From: Rhizobium jaguaris
Lineage (GTDB): Bacteria > Pseudomonadota > Alphaproteobacteria > Rhizobiales > Rhizobiaceae
Assembly (NCBI RefSeq): GCF_003627755.1
Contig: NZ_CP032694.1
Coordinates: 3,401,501 to 3,465,500 of the forward strand
DNA: 64,000 nucleotides
Direction of reading: 5' to 3'
Part shown: piece after piece, positions 16,726-25,725 of the stretch
Layout: each line of letters begins with the position of its first letter
Numbering within the stretch: position 1 is the first letter of the stretch
Notes under the pieces: generated by a model
What the model was told of the DNA's origin: nothing
What the model saw: the letters and a program-made list of their open reading frames with translations, nothing else
The model's database searches: none
Program-made: the position numbers and the translations under genes

Positions 16726-17733
16726 ATGACCATCAACAAACGCAATCTTTTGACCACTACAGCCGTCGCCGTTTTTGCCGCGACCTTTGGTTCTTATGCA
16801 AGCGCTGCAGACGTAACACTCAATATTGGTTATCAGCCGATCGTCGAGCCGTCCCGCGTGCCGCAGGCCGACGGTGAATACGACAAGGCGACCGGCGCCA
16901 AGATCAGTTGGCATAAGTTTGACAGCGGCGCCGATGTCGTCACCGCCATCGCCTCGGGCTCGATCGACATCGGCTATGTCGGCTCCTCGCCTCTTGCCGC
17001 CGCTGCCAGCCGTGAACTGCCGATCGAAACCATCTTCGTCGTCGGCAACATCAGCGACGCGGAAGCGCTCGCAGTCAAGGGCATCGACAAGCCGGAGGAT
17101 CTGAAAGGCAAGAAGATCGCCACGCCTTTCGTCTCCACCTCGCATTACAGCCTGCTGACCGCACTGAAGCATTGGAACATCGATCCGAAATCGGTGCAAA
17201 TTCTCAATCTGCGCCCACCGGAAATCGCCGCCGCCTGGGAGCGCGGCGATCTTGATGGCGCCTATGTCTGGGATCCGGTGCTGTCGCAAATCAAGAAGAA
17301 CGGCAAGGTCCTCGCGACATCAGGAGATGTCGCAAAATGGGGTGGCCCGACCTTCGACGCCTGGATCGTCAGCAAGAAATTCGCCGATGCCCATCCAGAC
17401 GTGGTGACCGGTTTCGTTCGGGTCACCGGTAAGGCCTATGCTTCCTACCGCGCTGATCCGGCGAGCTGGAGCGTGTCGTCGCCCCAAGCCGCCGCGATTG
17501 CCAAACTCACCGGTGCCAAGCCGGAAGAGGTGCCGGAATTGCTGAAGGGCTATTATTTCCCGACGCTCAAGGAGCAGGCGAACCCCGAATTTCTCGGCGG
17601 CGGCACGACGACCGCGATTGCCCAGACATCTGCCTTTCTGCTGGAACAAGGCAAGGTCCCCGCAGTGCTGAAAGACTACACACCCTACGTCAATGCCAAA
17701 TTCGTCACCGATGCGGCGAAGGCCGGCCTCTGA
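16726..17733 (+). CDS. tauA: Taurine/sulfonate-type ABC solute-binding protein
   Basis: 335 residues from the ATG at 16726 (GGGGGA upstream). Signal peptide NLLTTTAVAVFAATFGSYAS with cleavage before ADVTLNIG. Type-2 binding-protein features of the TauA group: VTLNIGYQPIVEPSRV, SGSIDIGYVGSSPLAAAASRELPI and IAAAWERGDLDGAYVWDPVLSQ. Captures taurine or a similar alkanesulfonate in the periplasm. First gene of the tauABC operon; divergent from the monooxygenase gene, 219 bases apart. Confidence 0.9.
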   Translation: MTINKRNLLTTTAVAVFAATFGSYASAADVTLNIGYQPIVEPSRVPQADGEYDKATGAKISWHKFDSGADVVTAIASGSIDIGYVGSSPLAAAASRELPIETIFVVGNISDAEALAVKGIDKPEDLKGKKIATPFVSTSHYSLLTALKHWNIDPKSVQILNLRPPEIAAAWERGDLDGAYVWDPVLSQIKKNGKVLATSGDVAKWGGPTFDAWIVSKKFADAHPDVVTGFVRVTGKAYASYRADPASWSVSSPQAAAIAKLTGAKPEEVPELLKGYYFPTLKEQANPEFLGGGTTTAIAQTSAFLLEQGKVPAVLKDYTPYVNAKFVTDAAKAGL

Positions 17734-17742
17734 TTCACGCTT

Positions 17743-17776
17743 TTGGCGCAGGCCGGAGTTTTCCAGCCTGCGCCAA
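17743..17776 (+). promoter_or_regulatory. Intercistronic hairpin tauA-tauB
   Basis: TTGGCGCAGGC (17743-17753) and GCCTGCGCCAA (17766-17776) make a perfect 11-bp stem in the 61-base gap. It probably sets a higher level of binding protein than of ATPase, as in many ABC import operons. Confidence 0.6.
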
Positions 17777-17794
17777 TTCACTGGAGTACGCGCA

Positions 17795-18592
17795 ATGAGC
17801 ATCCTGTCCTTGCAATCCGTTTCGCTGAACTTTCCGGGTGACCGTCGAGGGCAGAATACCCATTGCGTGCTCGATAATCTGACGCTGCATATTGCCTCCG
17901 ACGAATTCGTTACCGTCATTGGCCGCTCCGGCTCAGGCAAGACCAGCCTGCTTAATCTTGCCGCCGGCTTTCTGACGCCTTCGGAGGGACGCATTCTCGT
18001 CGACGGCAAGGAGATCGAAGGACCGGCTGCCGACCGAGCTGTCGTCTTTCAGGATGATGCGCTTTATCCTTGGCTGAATGCCCGCGACAACATCGCCTTT
18101 CCCCTGCGCCTGCACGGCGTCCCGAAGGAGGAGCGCCGCCGCCGCGCCGACGGTTTGCTCGCCAAAGTCGGTCTCGATGGCGCTGGCGACCGCAACATTT
18201 GGGAACTCTCTGGCGGTATGCGCCAGCGTGTCGGCATCGCCCGGGCGCTAGCCTCCGATCCGCGTTTTCTGCTGATGGACGAACCGCTCGGCGCGTTGGA
18301 CGCCCTGACCCGCGCTCGCATGCAGCAATTCCTCCTGAAGGTCTGGTCGCAGAGTGGCACGGGCGCGCTGTTGATCACACACAGCATCGACGAAGCCCTG
18401 CTGCTTGCCACCCGCGTCATCACCCTGGCGCCCAATCCAGGCCGTATCACCGCCGACATCCCGCTTTCCTTCGGCAAACGTTACCTTGCGGGCGAGCCGC
18501 TTGCCCAGATCAAAGCTTCGGCTGAATTCAAAAGGCTGCATGATGAGTTGACCGGCCTGATCCACGACGAGACTGAGGAGGAGGCCGCTTGA
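17795..18592 (+). CDS. tauB: Taurine/sulfonate-type ABC importer ATPase
   Basis: 265 residues starting at the ATG 17795; the frame is open further upstream but that would run into tauA. Walker A GRSGSGKTS, Q-loop VVFQDDALYPWL, signature LSGGMRQRVGIARALA, Walker B FLLMDEPLGALD and switch ITHS are present. The short C-terminus without a regulatory domain fits the TauB/SsuB class. Overlaps tauC by four bases. Confidence 0.92.
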   Translation: MSILSLQSVSLNFPGDRRGQNTHCVLDNLTLHIASDEFVTVIGRSGSGKTSLLNLAAGFLTPSEGRILVDGKEIEGPAADRAVVFQDDALYPWLNARDNIAFPLRLHGVPKEERRRRADGLLAKVGLDGAGDRNIWELSGGMRQRVGIARALASDPRFLLMDEPLGALDALTRARMQQFLLKVWSQSGTGALLITHSIDEALLLATRVITLAPNPGRITADIPLSFGKRYLAGEPLAQIKASAEFKRLHDELTGLIHDETEEEAA

Positions 18593-19428
18593 CCGCCGAT
18601 ATCGAAAAAATCGCAGCCATCGACACCAAATCCGGCGCAGCACCTGTTGGTAAGACCAGCTCGTCCAGCTCGACATTGTGGATTTCGCTTACAACTGTGC
18701 TGACACTGTTGGTGATCTGGGCGATCGCAGCAGCCTACGGCATCGTCTCGCCGGTCTTCCTGCCTTCGCCATGGACCGTCACCAAGGCGATTTACAATCT
18801 GAATACTACCGGCTTTGTCGATTCAACACTGGCCGAACACGCATTCGCAAGCCTGCTCAGGATTTTTGGCGGCCTCACCGTTTCGCTCGTGATCGGCATT
18901 CCCGCCGGGTTAGCGATCGCCACCAGCCGCATCGGCAAAGGCATCCTTGACCCGATCGTCGAATTTTTGCGGCCGCTTCCACCACTCGCCTATCTGCCCC
19001 TGATCATCATCTGGGTCGGCATCGGCGAGGCCTCGAAGATCACCGTCATCGCACTCGCCATGCTGCCGCCAATCATTCCGTCGACTGCCGCCGGCGTGAA
19101 GGCCGCGCCTGTCGACTATATCAATGCAGCCCGTTCCTTAGGCGCCGGCAGGTTGCAGGTGTTGCGCCACGTCATCCTGCCCGGCGCCATCCCCTCGATC
19201 CTCACCGGCATCCGCATCGCGCTCGGCGCCGGCTGGTCCACGCTCGTCGCAGCCGAACTGGTCGCAGCCACACAGGGCCTCGGCTTCATGATTCAGTCAG
19301 CGGCGCAGTTTCTGGTGACCGACATCGTCATCAGCGGCATCATCGTCATCGCGTTGATCGCCTTCCTGTTCGAAATCGGCGTCCGGTTGATTGAGCGCCG
19401 TTTCGTGCCCTGGTCGGCTCATCGCTGA
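18589..19428 (+). CDS. tauC: Taurine/sulfonate-type ABC importer permease
   Basis: 279 residues beginning with TTG at 18589, which overlaps the tauB stop codon (TTGA) and implies coupled translation. Six membrane helices after a polar N-terminal 25 residues; the EAA loop reads NAARSLGAGRLQVLRHVILPGAIPSI at about 176-201. It is the inner-membrane channel of the tauABC system. Convergent with the dehydrogenase gene at 19463. Confidence 0.92.
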   Translation: MTADIEKIAAIDTKSGAAPVGKTSSSSSTLWISLTTVLTLLVIWAIAAAYGIVSPVFLPSPWTVTKAIYNLNTTGFVDSTLAEHAFASLLRIFGGLTVSLVIGIPAGLAIATSRIGKGILDPIVEFLRPLPPLAYLPLIIIWVGIGEASKITVIALAMLPPIIPSTAAGVKAAPVDYINAARSLGAGRLQVLRHVILPGAIPSILTGIRIALGAGWSTLVAAELVAATQGLGFMIQSAAQFLVTDIVISGIIVIALIAFLFEIGVRLIERRFVPWSAHR

Positions 19429-19462
19429 GCCGATGGCGAAGTTGACACTTAAACCTACAGCT

Positions 19463-20494
19463 TCAGTTCCTGGTCACCGGCTTCGAGCGCATCCGCGACA
19501 CCGTTTCGCGCTCCGCCCGTTTGCAGCGCATCGGTGGCAGACCACGGTCCATCAGATCCATATCTTCCAACACCATGTCACCCATTTTCTTGAAGGCGCT
19601 GTCCAGCGCACCGGCGCGATGCGCGGAGCGGATGAAGCCTTTGAGACCTCGCGCCGGATGATCCTTGCCAAGCGGTTCCTCCGGATAGACATCGCTCGCG
19701 GCGACAATATGGCCGGAGGCGACAGCCGCCATCAGCGCATCGAAATCCACGACATCGGCGCGGCTGAGCAGAATGAAGGCCGCTCCTTCGCGCATGCGCG
19801 CAAAAGCCTCGGCACCGAGGAAACCCTTGTTTTCGCTAGTGACGGAGGCGACGGCGAAAATGAAATCGCTGCCCGAAAGCACCTCATCGAGACCAGCCGG
19901 CTGGACGCCATATTCCCTAAGGATCGAAGGCGGCATCCAGGGATCGAATACCCTGATCGTCGCGCGAAAACCCGACAGCACCCGGTTCAGTGCCTTGCCG
20001 AGATCACCGAAGCCGACGATGCCGATATCGCTGCCAGAGATCAGCCGTGCCTTGGCATTGCCGTCACCGCCCCAAAGTTCCCTGCCCTCGCGAAAATCAA
20101 GATCGGCATCGACGATGCCGCGCGCCAGGCTTAGCGCAAACCCGAGCCCGATCTCCGCCACCGGCTCGGCGAAGACCTGTCCGGTTGTAACGACATGGAT
20201 GCCGCGCTCGAACAGGACCTCATAGGGCATGTTGTTGATAAGATTGCTTTCAACATTCAGGATGCAGCGCAGGCGCGGCATGCGGTCGAGCGTTTCCTTC
20301 GAAAGTGGTGGCTGGCCGATGATATAGCGGGTCTCGCCAAGGACATCGTCGCCAAGTCCGGCAATATTCTCCGGGTCCGCCTCGACGATCCGATATTTCG
20401 AATGCAGGAGCGATAGCGCATCTTTGCTGAAGATAAGCTCAAGCGAGCGCGGCTCAGGCGCGCTGATGGCCAGAGGCCTGTTGTCGGTCGGCAT
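19463..20494 (-). CDS. D-isomer-specific 2-hydroxyacid dehydrogenase family protein
   Basis: 343 residues. NAD-binding Rossmann motif DIGIVGFGDLGKALNRVL lies near residue 160. The catalytic trio of the family can be placed: Arg in LLSRADVVD (about 245), the Glu in SDVYPEEP (about 272), and His in RSAHRAGAL (about 293). Typical substrates are D-2-hydroxyacids, hydroxypyruvate or phosphonates; the precise one is not clear. It follows the Tag-like gene on the same strand with a 57-base gap and may be co-transcribed with it. Confidence 0.85.
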   Translation of the reverse strand: MPTDNRPLAISAPEPRSLELIFSKDALSLLHSKYRIVEADPENIAGLGDDVLGETRYIIGQPPLSKETLDRMPRLRCILNVESNLINNMPYEVLFERGIHVVTTGQVFAEPVAEIGLGFALSLARGIVDADLDFREGRELWGGDGNAKARLISGSDIGIVGFGDLGKALNRVLSGFRATIRVFDPWMPPSILREYGVQPAGLDEVLSGSDFIFAVASVTSENKGFLGAEAFARMREGAAFILLSRADVVDFDALMAAVASGHIVAASDVYPEEPLGKDHPARGLKGFIRSAHRAGALDSAFKKMGDMVLEDMDLMDRGLPPMRCKRAERETVSRMRSKPVTRN

Positions 20495-20551
20495 GAAAGT
20501 CTCTCCCTATTCCCCGCGGACGATCCAATATTATTGGACCGGTCAAATCAA

Positions 20552-21247
20552 TCAGACCTCTTCATCTTCACCCGGCATGCCCACAGAGAAGGCGCAGATG
20601 CGCGAGAGATAAGTTTGCGGCAGGCCTGTTTCGGCGCCCCACGCATTGAATTGATCCTGGATCAGGCGCAGCTCCTTCTTGGTCGGCTTCGTCTCCGAGA
20701 TCGGCAGACCGGAGAGGCGCAGGCAGACGAGCACGTCATGGCTCATGACGAAACTGTCGCGACCGATGGCACGCAGGAAATATTGGCCGCTCATGCCACC
20801 AAGCCGGTTGGCGCGCTTATCGAGGACAGCCAGCAGGCCGATATGATCTTCTACCGGCCAATCGGCAAAGAAGTGACCGGCGCTGCCATGCTCATCGGCA
20901 AGCTGGCGAACGAACTGCGCGTTGTCCCGCACCGACATGATCTTGGCGCCGTTGCGCACGATACGTGTGTCCGAGGTCAGATCGTGCCAATAATCGTCGG
21001 GTGCGAGGTTGAGGAAAGCCGGGTCGAAACCGGAAAAGGCCGCTTCGAAACCCGGCCATTTCGAATCGATGACATTGCGCACGAAACCGGCATAGAAGAC
21101 ATAGCGCGTCATTTCCGACAGCAGCCGATCATCCGGCGTGGCGCGCAAGGCTGCATGATCGGGCACCTTGGGCAGAAGTGCCTTCAGCGCTTCCGCCCCG
21201 CCTTTGCGCTTTCCCGCCCGTTCCAAAATCTCCGCGAAACTACCCAT
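20552..21247 (-). CDS. DNA-3-methyladenine glycosylase I (Tag) superfamily protein
   Basis: 231 residues, AAGGAGA upstream of the ATG. The helix-hairpin-helix glycosylase core is recognisable: YVFYAGFVRNVIDSKWPGFE, FDPAFLNLAPDDYWHDLTSD, and RIVRNGAKIMSVRDNAQFV, matching the Tag family IVRNxxKI...N segment. It would excise alkylated adenine from DNA. The chain is longer than E. coli Tag (187 residues) and belongs to a divergent subgroup; I do not see the Tag zinc-site Cys pair, so activity is uncertain. Confidence 0.75.
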   Translation of the reverse strand: MGSFAEILERAGKRKGGAEALKALLPKVPDHAALRATPDDRLLSEMTRYVFYAGFVRNVIDSKWPGFEAAFSGFDPAFLNLAPDDYWHDLTSDTRIVRNGAKIMSVRDNAQFVRQLADEHGSAGHFFADWPVEDHIGLLAVLDKRANRLGGMSGQYFLRAIGRDSFVMSHDVLVCLRLSGLPISETKPTKKELRLIQDQFNAWGAETGLPQTYLSRICAFSVGMPGEDEEV

Positions 21248-21380
21248 CCGCCCATCTCCTTCCGCTGCATCTCAAGTCTTTGATGATCTTGCGTCGCTCC
21301 GCAAGAGACCTCTTCTGCCGACGCCGGAATCAAAAGGCCGGAGCAATGCCCCGGCCTTCCCCATTCCTGCAGGAAAACAG

Positions 21381-22583
21381 CTATTCCGCAGCCACTTCCG
21401 CCACCGGCCGGCGGGCAATGGTCGCCTGTGTCAGCAGGAAGGCAGCGACAGCGCAGAGCGCAATGCCGGCAGCCATGGGCAGGGCAGTACCGTCGAAGAA
21501 CAGGCTGGCAATGACCATGGCGATGGCTGCGGTGACGAACTGCAGCGTGCCCATCAGCGCCGAGGCTGTGCCGGCGATCTTTCCATGATCTTCCAGGGCC
21601 AGCACCGCCGTCGTCGGAATGACCAGGCCGAGAAAACCGTAACCGATGAACAGGAACACCACCATGACCGGCAACTGGCTGAAGCCAAGGCTCATCACCA
21701 CCACCAGCGCCGCCATGGTAAAGGCGAAGGCGGTGACGGCGACCCGCATCACCCGCACCAGGCCGAAACGCTCGCCGAGCCAGCCGGTCAACTGTGACAC
21801 CGCAAAGAAAGAAACGGCATTGATCGAGAAGGCGAAGCTGTATTGTGTCGGGGTCAGACCGTAGTGATCGATCAACACGAAGGGCGAATTGGCAAGATAG
21901 ACCAGGAAGCCTGAGATGCCGAGACCGCCGATGAAGGTCAGCGTCAGGAAATTGCGATCACCGAGCAAAAGACGATAAGCTGCCATCGCGCTGCGCAGGC
22001 CGCTTTGTGAGCGATCCGCCTTTGTCCGGGTCTCCTCGAGCTGCGTCGACAACAGAATCAGGCCGATCGCCGCCGCGATCGTTACCGCCCAGAACACGCC
22101 GCGCCAACCATAGAAGGTGATGACGGCGCTGCCCGTGAGTGGCGCTAGAATCGGCGAAATGCTGAAGACGAGCATCAGCAACGACATCAGCCGCGCCGCC
22201 TGAACACCGGTATGCATGTCACGCACGACGGCGCGCGGCACCACCATGCCGGCCGCTCCGCCGATGCCCTGCAGGAAGCGGAAAGCAATCAGCGTCTCGA
22301 TATTGCTTGCCGTGGCAGCGCCGATGCTGGCCACTGCAAATAGGCCGATGCCGAGATAAAGGGGTGCCTTGCGGCCCCACATGTCCGAAAGCGGCCCATA
22401 GAGCAGCTGAAAGACGGCGAAGGGAATAAAGAAGAACAACAGGCTCAACTGAACGACACCGTTCTCCGCCGCGAGATCCTTGCCGATCGACGGCAAAGCG
22501 GGAAGATACATGTCGATCGCGAAAGGACCGATGGCCGAAAGCAGCCCAAGGATGATCGCATAGCGAAGGAAAGACGTCTTCAT
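21381..22583 (-). CDS. MFS multidrug exporter, Bcr/CflA (DHA1) family
   Basis: 400 residues, 12 predicted helices. Family marks: GPFAIDMYLPALPSIGKDL in helix 1, YGPLSDMWGRKAPLYLG (motif A), FRFLQGIGGAAGMVVPRAVVRD (motif B) and SPILAPLTGSAVITFYGWRGVFW (motif C). Exports drugs against the proton gradient at the inner membrane. Divergent from a TetR regulator 318 bases away, which is a common repressor/efflux arrangement. Confidence 0.92.
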   Translation of the reverse strand: MKTSFLRYAIILGLLSAIGPFAIDMYLPALPSIGKDLAAENGVVQLSLLFFFIPFAVFQLLYGPLSDMWGRKAPLYLGIGLFAVASIGAATASNIETLIAFRFLQGIGGAAGMVVPRAVVRDMHTGVQAARLMSLLMLVFSISPILAPLTGSAVITFYGWRGVFWAVTIAAAIGLILLSTQLEETRTKADRSQSGLRSAMAAYRLLLGDRNFLTLTFIGGLGISGFLVYLANSPFVLIDHYGLTPTQYSFAFSINAVSFFAVSQLTGWLGERFGLVRVMRVAVTAFAFTMAALVVVMSLGFSQLPVMVVFLFIGYGFLGLVIPTTAVLALEDHGKIAGTASALMGTLQFVTAAIAMVIASLFFDGTALPMAAGIALCAVAAFLLTQATIARRPVAEVAAE

Positions 22584-22901
22584 GATGATGATCTTTCAGA
22601 AAATCTTGAGCGCGAGAGCTGGATTGCCTTCACGCCGCATCTCCCGCGGGAGACGTTGAAAATGTGCTGCATCTGGCAATCGAGGTCCGACAGCGGCTCA
22701 ACTGCCTTCTCTGCGACGGACAAACCACCCGAAAATCGACGGAATGCCCGATGGATTCTTCGATTGCGTATTGCGAACACCGCACGGTCTTGGGAGGAAA
22801 ACGCGGGCCTCGCAATGCTTAACATTAACGTCCATTAATTTGGACATAAATGTAAAATAGACACTATTGTCCAAACCGTCAATGCGGATTATCTTCATTC
22901 C
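22584..22901. other. Divergent spacer of exporter and TetR gene
   Basis: 318 bases without a convincing gene. The AT-rich end from 22810 holds three TGGAC/GTCCA half-sites (listed separately) close to the TetR start; the rest carries the exporter promoter and leader. Confidence 0.6.
22830..22875. promoter_or_regulatory. Candidate TetR operator (three half-sites)
   Basis: GTCCA (22830-22834) and TGGAC (22841-22845) form one inverted repeat with a 6-bp spacer; TTTGGACA (22839-22846) and TGTCCAAA (22868-22875) form a second, perfect 8-bp inverted repeat. All lie 27-72 bases before the TetR start, suggesting autoregulation by that protein. Confidence 0.55.
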
Positions 22902-23567
22902 ATGAAAAGCCGAAACGCCGCCTCGCAGGCAAAGACAATAAGACCCGCCCAATGCCTGAAACGGGTTCCCATTCTCGACGCTGCGGCGGAAGTTTTTTGC
23001 CGCGAGGGATTTTCCGGCGCAAGCATTGACGAAATCGCAGAGGAAGCCTGCGTCTCCCGGCAGACCATCTACAATCACTACCGCGAAAAAGAGACACTGT
23101 TCGTCGCCGTCGTCGCAGACGTGAGTGCGCGCGCCAATACCGCCTTGTTCGCTGCGCTGGCCGCCTTTCCCGACAAGCCAGAAAACCTTCGGGAGGATCT
23201 GATCGCCTTTGCCATCGATCTCAACCGCAACTGTCTTTATAACCAGGACGGAAAATTCCTGCGCAAGCTCCTCCAGTCCGAAGGTCCCCGCTATCCGCAC
23301 CTTTTCGAAGCCTGGCGCGAACACGGCCGCTGCAAGATTGGCATGGCACTGGGCGCCATCTTCGCGCGCCTCCATCATCAGGGCCTCCTCCACATCCCCG
23401 ATTGCGACCTCGCAGCCCGTCAATTCACCGCACTGATCAACGCCGACCTGCAGATGACCACACTCTTTGGTGAAACGCCGACAGAAGAGCAGATTCGGGG
23501 ATCGGCGGAACAAGCAGCGGATATGTTTTTGCGGGGGTACGGGGTTCGAGCGGAACTCGTTCTCTGA
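22902..23567 (+). CDS. TetR/AcrR family transcriptional regulator
   Basis: 221 residues. The N-terminal HTH is canonical: ILDAAAEVFCREGFSGASIDEIAEEACVSRQTIYNHYREKETLF (about residues 23-66). The C-terminal ligand domain contains the AefR-like segment seen in regulators of efflux pumps. Divergent from the Bcr/CflA exporter, so most likely its repressor, with the inverted repeats at 22830-22875 as the probable site. Inducer unknown. Confidence 0.88.
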   Translation: MKSRNAASQAKTIRPAQCLKRVPILDAAAEVFCREGFSGASIDEIAEEACVSRQTIYNHYREKETLFVAVVADVSARANTALFAALAAFPDKPENLREDLIAFAIDLNRNCLYNQDGKFLRKLLQSEGPRYPHLFEAWREHGRCKIGMALGAIFARLHHQGLLHIPDCDLAARQFTALINADLQMTTLFGETPTEEQIRGSAEQAADMFLRGYGVRAELVL

Positions 23568-23666
23568 TCCCGACATTCACATCACACCCAACGCGGCCTT
23601 GAATTTCGTCTGTACCTTTACATCTCCCAGCGGTAGCGTGAAGGGCGTGGGTTGGAGCTTGCAGCA

Positions 23667-23927
23667 ATGAGCAATAGACATTGGAATTTCCCGGTGATGG
23701 TCATCTGCACGCGAACGGGGAAAATCTATACCGTTGGCACCACGAAGGAGGCGTTGGACATGCTGCTGAATGCGTGGCCGGTTGCCGAAGGCAAGGCGTT
23801 CATGATGGCCTTGCAAATATGTGCGGATGTCGAAAGCGGCATCAGGCAGCCGCGCGAAGCGCGCAACAGCTTTCTCGCAGCAGCCAAAGAGGCCGGCGTA
23901 CCGATTGAAACCACAATGGCAGAATAA
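23667..23927 (+). CDS. DUF982 family protein (copy 1)
   Basis: 86 residues from the ATG at 23667 (GGAG upstream). Shows the DUF982 layout: an N-terminal beta strand VMVICTRTGKIYTVGTTKEAL, then MLLNAWPVAEGKAFMMALQIC and a C-terminal helix EARNSFLAAAKEAGVPI. DUF982 is a small, rhizobia-expanded family of unknown function. This is one of five members in the window and the first gene of the accessory region. Confidence 0.8.
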   Translation: MSNRHWNFPVMVICTRTGKIYTVGTTKEALDMLLNAWPVAEGKAFMMALQICADVESGIRQPREARNSFLAAAKEAGVPIETTMAE

Positions 23928-24030
23928 GGTCGGAATCTTCCTTCTCCAGCCGTAACTTCATACTCCACCAGAAGAATGCCTGGAACGAAACCGTCGCTAT
24001 ACCGTTTTGAACGCCAAAACGAGGAGCGCG

Positions 24031-24273
24031 ATGTTTCAAACCGCCTGGAGAAAGCCTGTCGTCGTGCGCCTGCCGAAAAATATTCGCGTCATCCAGACCG
24101 CGGCCGAGGCTACGGATTGTCTGACGGTGGATTGGACGATGCGTCACGGGAACGCCTACGAGGCGGCCTTGCGCGCCTGCATCGATTACTTTGAAGGTTA
24201 TACGACTGCAAATGAAACCCGCGAGGCTTTCGTCGCTGCCTGTCGCGAGGCAAATGCCCTGATAAGCGCCTGA
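24031..24273 (+). CDS. DUF982 family protein (copy 2)
   Basis: 80 residues from the ATG at 24031, five bases after GAGGAG; the longer frame begins with an unsupported TTG at 24007. DUF982 pattern: KPVVVRLPKNIRVIQTAAEA, LTVDWTMRHGNAYEAALRAC, then ETREAFVAACREANALI. The WP of the family is replaced by WT and the chain is divergent from copy 1. Sits about 100 bases after copy 1; possibly co-transcribed. Function unknown. Confidence 0.75.
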   Translation: MFQTAWRKPVVVRLPKNIRVIQTAAEATDCLTVDWTMRHGNAYEAALRACIDYFEGYTTANETREAFVAACREANALISA

Positions 24274-24442
24274 TGTACGAAGGCCGCGATTTTCTTGCGG
24301 AACCGAGGGCAAGCCGTCCACCTCTCGGCTATTCCTTCTATCGCCGCCGGCGGTCCTTATCGACGCACGCTCCAGGTAAGCTTGTCTCCCTACGCATATA
24401 GGGGAGAAAAGCCTCAGCCAGCGCCACGGAAAGCACCGACAT

Positions 24443-25174
24443 ATGAACGTCCCCTCACCAGACAGCCCGCAATTTGTGCAGTTTTTGGCCGTTATGGTCG
24501 AACAGATATTGGGGAACCCCCGAGGAGACGCATTCAACCTTGATACGGTAGCGCGTCTTGCCGCCGCAGTATCGTCTTCACAATACCTGTACTCGCGCAT
24601 GATCGGCGCAAAACGCCTCAATGCGGCGGTAGAATTGATCGACTACGCCGTTTCGTGCGCCGCGGTCGAGGGGCTTACATTGGAATTCGGCGTCTTCTCG
24701 GGCCGGTCGATCAACCGCATCGCGCAGGGCAAACCAGGTCCCGTCTACGGGTTTGACAGTTTCGAGGGGCTTCCTGAAGACTGGCGTGAGGGGTATGACA
24801 AGGGCGCCTTTGGCCGCGCGGATCTTCCCCAAGTCGCGTCCAATGTGGAACTGGTTGTCGGATGGTTCGACAGGACCTTGCCGCAATTCCTGGACACCCA
24901 TCCTGGCCCGGTGTCTCTCGTACATGTCGATTGCGACCTCTACAGCTCGACGCAAACAGTTTTGACGCAGCTGCGCGAACGCTTCGTGCCGGGGACAATC
25001 ATCATCTTCGACGAATACTTCAATTATCCTGGCTGGGAGATGCACGAATTCAAAGCGTTCAAGGAGTTCGTAGAAAGTACCGGTCTCCAATATGAGTACA
25101 TCGCCCTTTACCCCAATCACCAGCAGGTGGTGGTCCGCGTTACGGGCGTTCCCAACCGCCGCCCTTCCGCCTAA
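24443..25174 (+). CDS. Class I SAM-dependent methyltransferase, TylF/MycF-like
   Basis: 243 residues. SAM-binding motif I is LTLEFGVFSGRSINRIAQ (about 79-96), followed by VYGFDSFEGLPEDWREGYDKGAF, the characteristic TylF signature, and LVHVDCDLYSSTQTVL with the metal-binding DxD (about 160-162). The late IIFDEYFNYPGWEMHE provides the further acidic ligands. TylF/MycF enzymes O-methylate sugars, often on glycoconjugates or macrolides. It lies upstream of the giant repeat protein and two glycosyltransferases, so methylation of a surface or protein-bound glycan is a fair guess. Confidence 0.85.
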   Translation: MNVPSPDSPQFVQFLAVMVEQILGNPRGDAFNLDTVARLAAAVSSSQYLYSRMIGAKRLNAAVELIDYAVSCAAVEGLTLEFGVFSGRSINRIAQGKPGPVYGFDSFEGLPEDWREGYDKGAFGRADLPQVASNVELVVGWFDRTLPQFLDTHPGPVSLVHVDCDLYSSTQTVLTQLRERFVPGTIIIFDEYFNYPGWEMHEFKAFKEFVESTGLQYEYIALYPNHQQVVVRVTGVPNRRPSA

Positions 25175-25725
25175 GCCGGACCGCGCTCCCTCACCCGCTC
25201 AGTAAATCGCCCCTGGCATTACGTTGATCGCCGGGGTGCGTGCGGCTGACGCCTATTATCTTCCGGGAATGACGCACAAGTATTAAACCGGATCTGTTGT
25301 TGGGAAGACCCGCAGCTTGGCGGTCGTTAATTCAAAATTAAAAGCAAAAGAATAAAACCTCTCTTGGTCGCGAGAGTTCTGCTGAAGAACGCGATTCGCC
25401 CATGAGTAAACGACAGATCTGGGCGAACCGGAGTTGCAAGGCAAGACATTGGCGTCCAATGGCGTAGGGATCAGGGCCATTGCATGGCTCTGGAAGCATG
25501 ATGCCCTTCCAACGCGCCGGCTCGTCCGAGCCATGTTCCGTGTCAATTCATTCTCTTCCGACAGGTCGCCCGAATAGTCGACGCCGGTATGGTGTCCGAT
25601 CAAGCGGGTAACGCTGCCAGCAAACGCGCGTCTGAAGACGCGGCGATAGGCTTTGCTGGTCTTCTCGCGCGACCGACGGCTGAGGAATGATATTTGCAGT
25701 CAGCTAACACTAGGGGCGCGCGTCC
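25175..25725. other. Gene-free region upstream of the giant repeat gene
   Basis: 551 bases. A minus-strand frame (25283-25603) exists but has no ribosome site or recognisable sequence, so I treat the region as non-coding. It must hold the promoter of the repeat protein; AGGGG at 25711-25715 is the likely ribosome site for the ATG at 25726. Confidence 0.5.

Noticed and set aside
15136..17289. A 717-codon minus-strand frame beginning far upstream of the monooxygenase
   Set aside because: Only the part from 16506 matches the enzyme family; the upstream part overlaps the tauA gene and leader and is an open shadow frame.
15517..17733. A 738-codon plus-strand frame leading into tauA
   Set aside because: The first 400 codons are antisense to the monooxygenase gene and have no recognisable sequence; the signal peptide and ribosome site place the tauA start at 16726.
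25283..25603. Leftward 106-codon frame upstream of the repeat gene
   Set aside because: No ribosome site, no recognisable domain and uneven composition.
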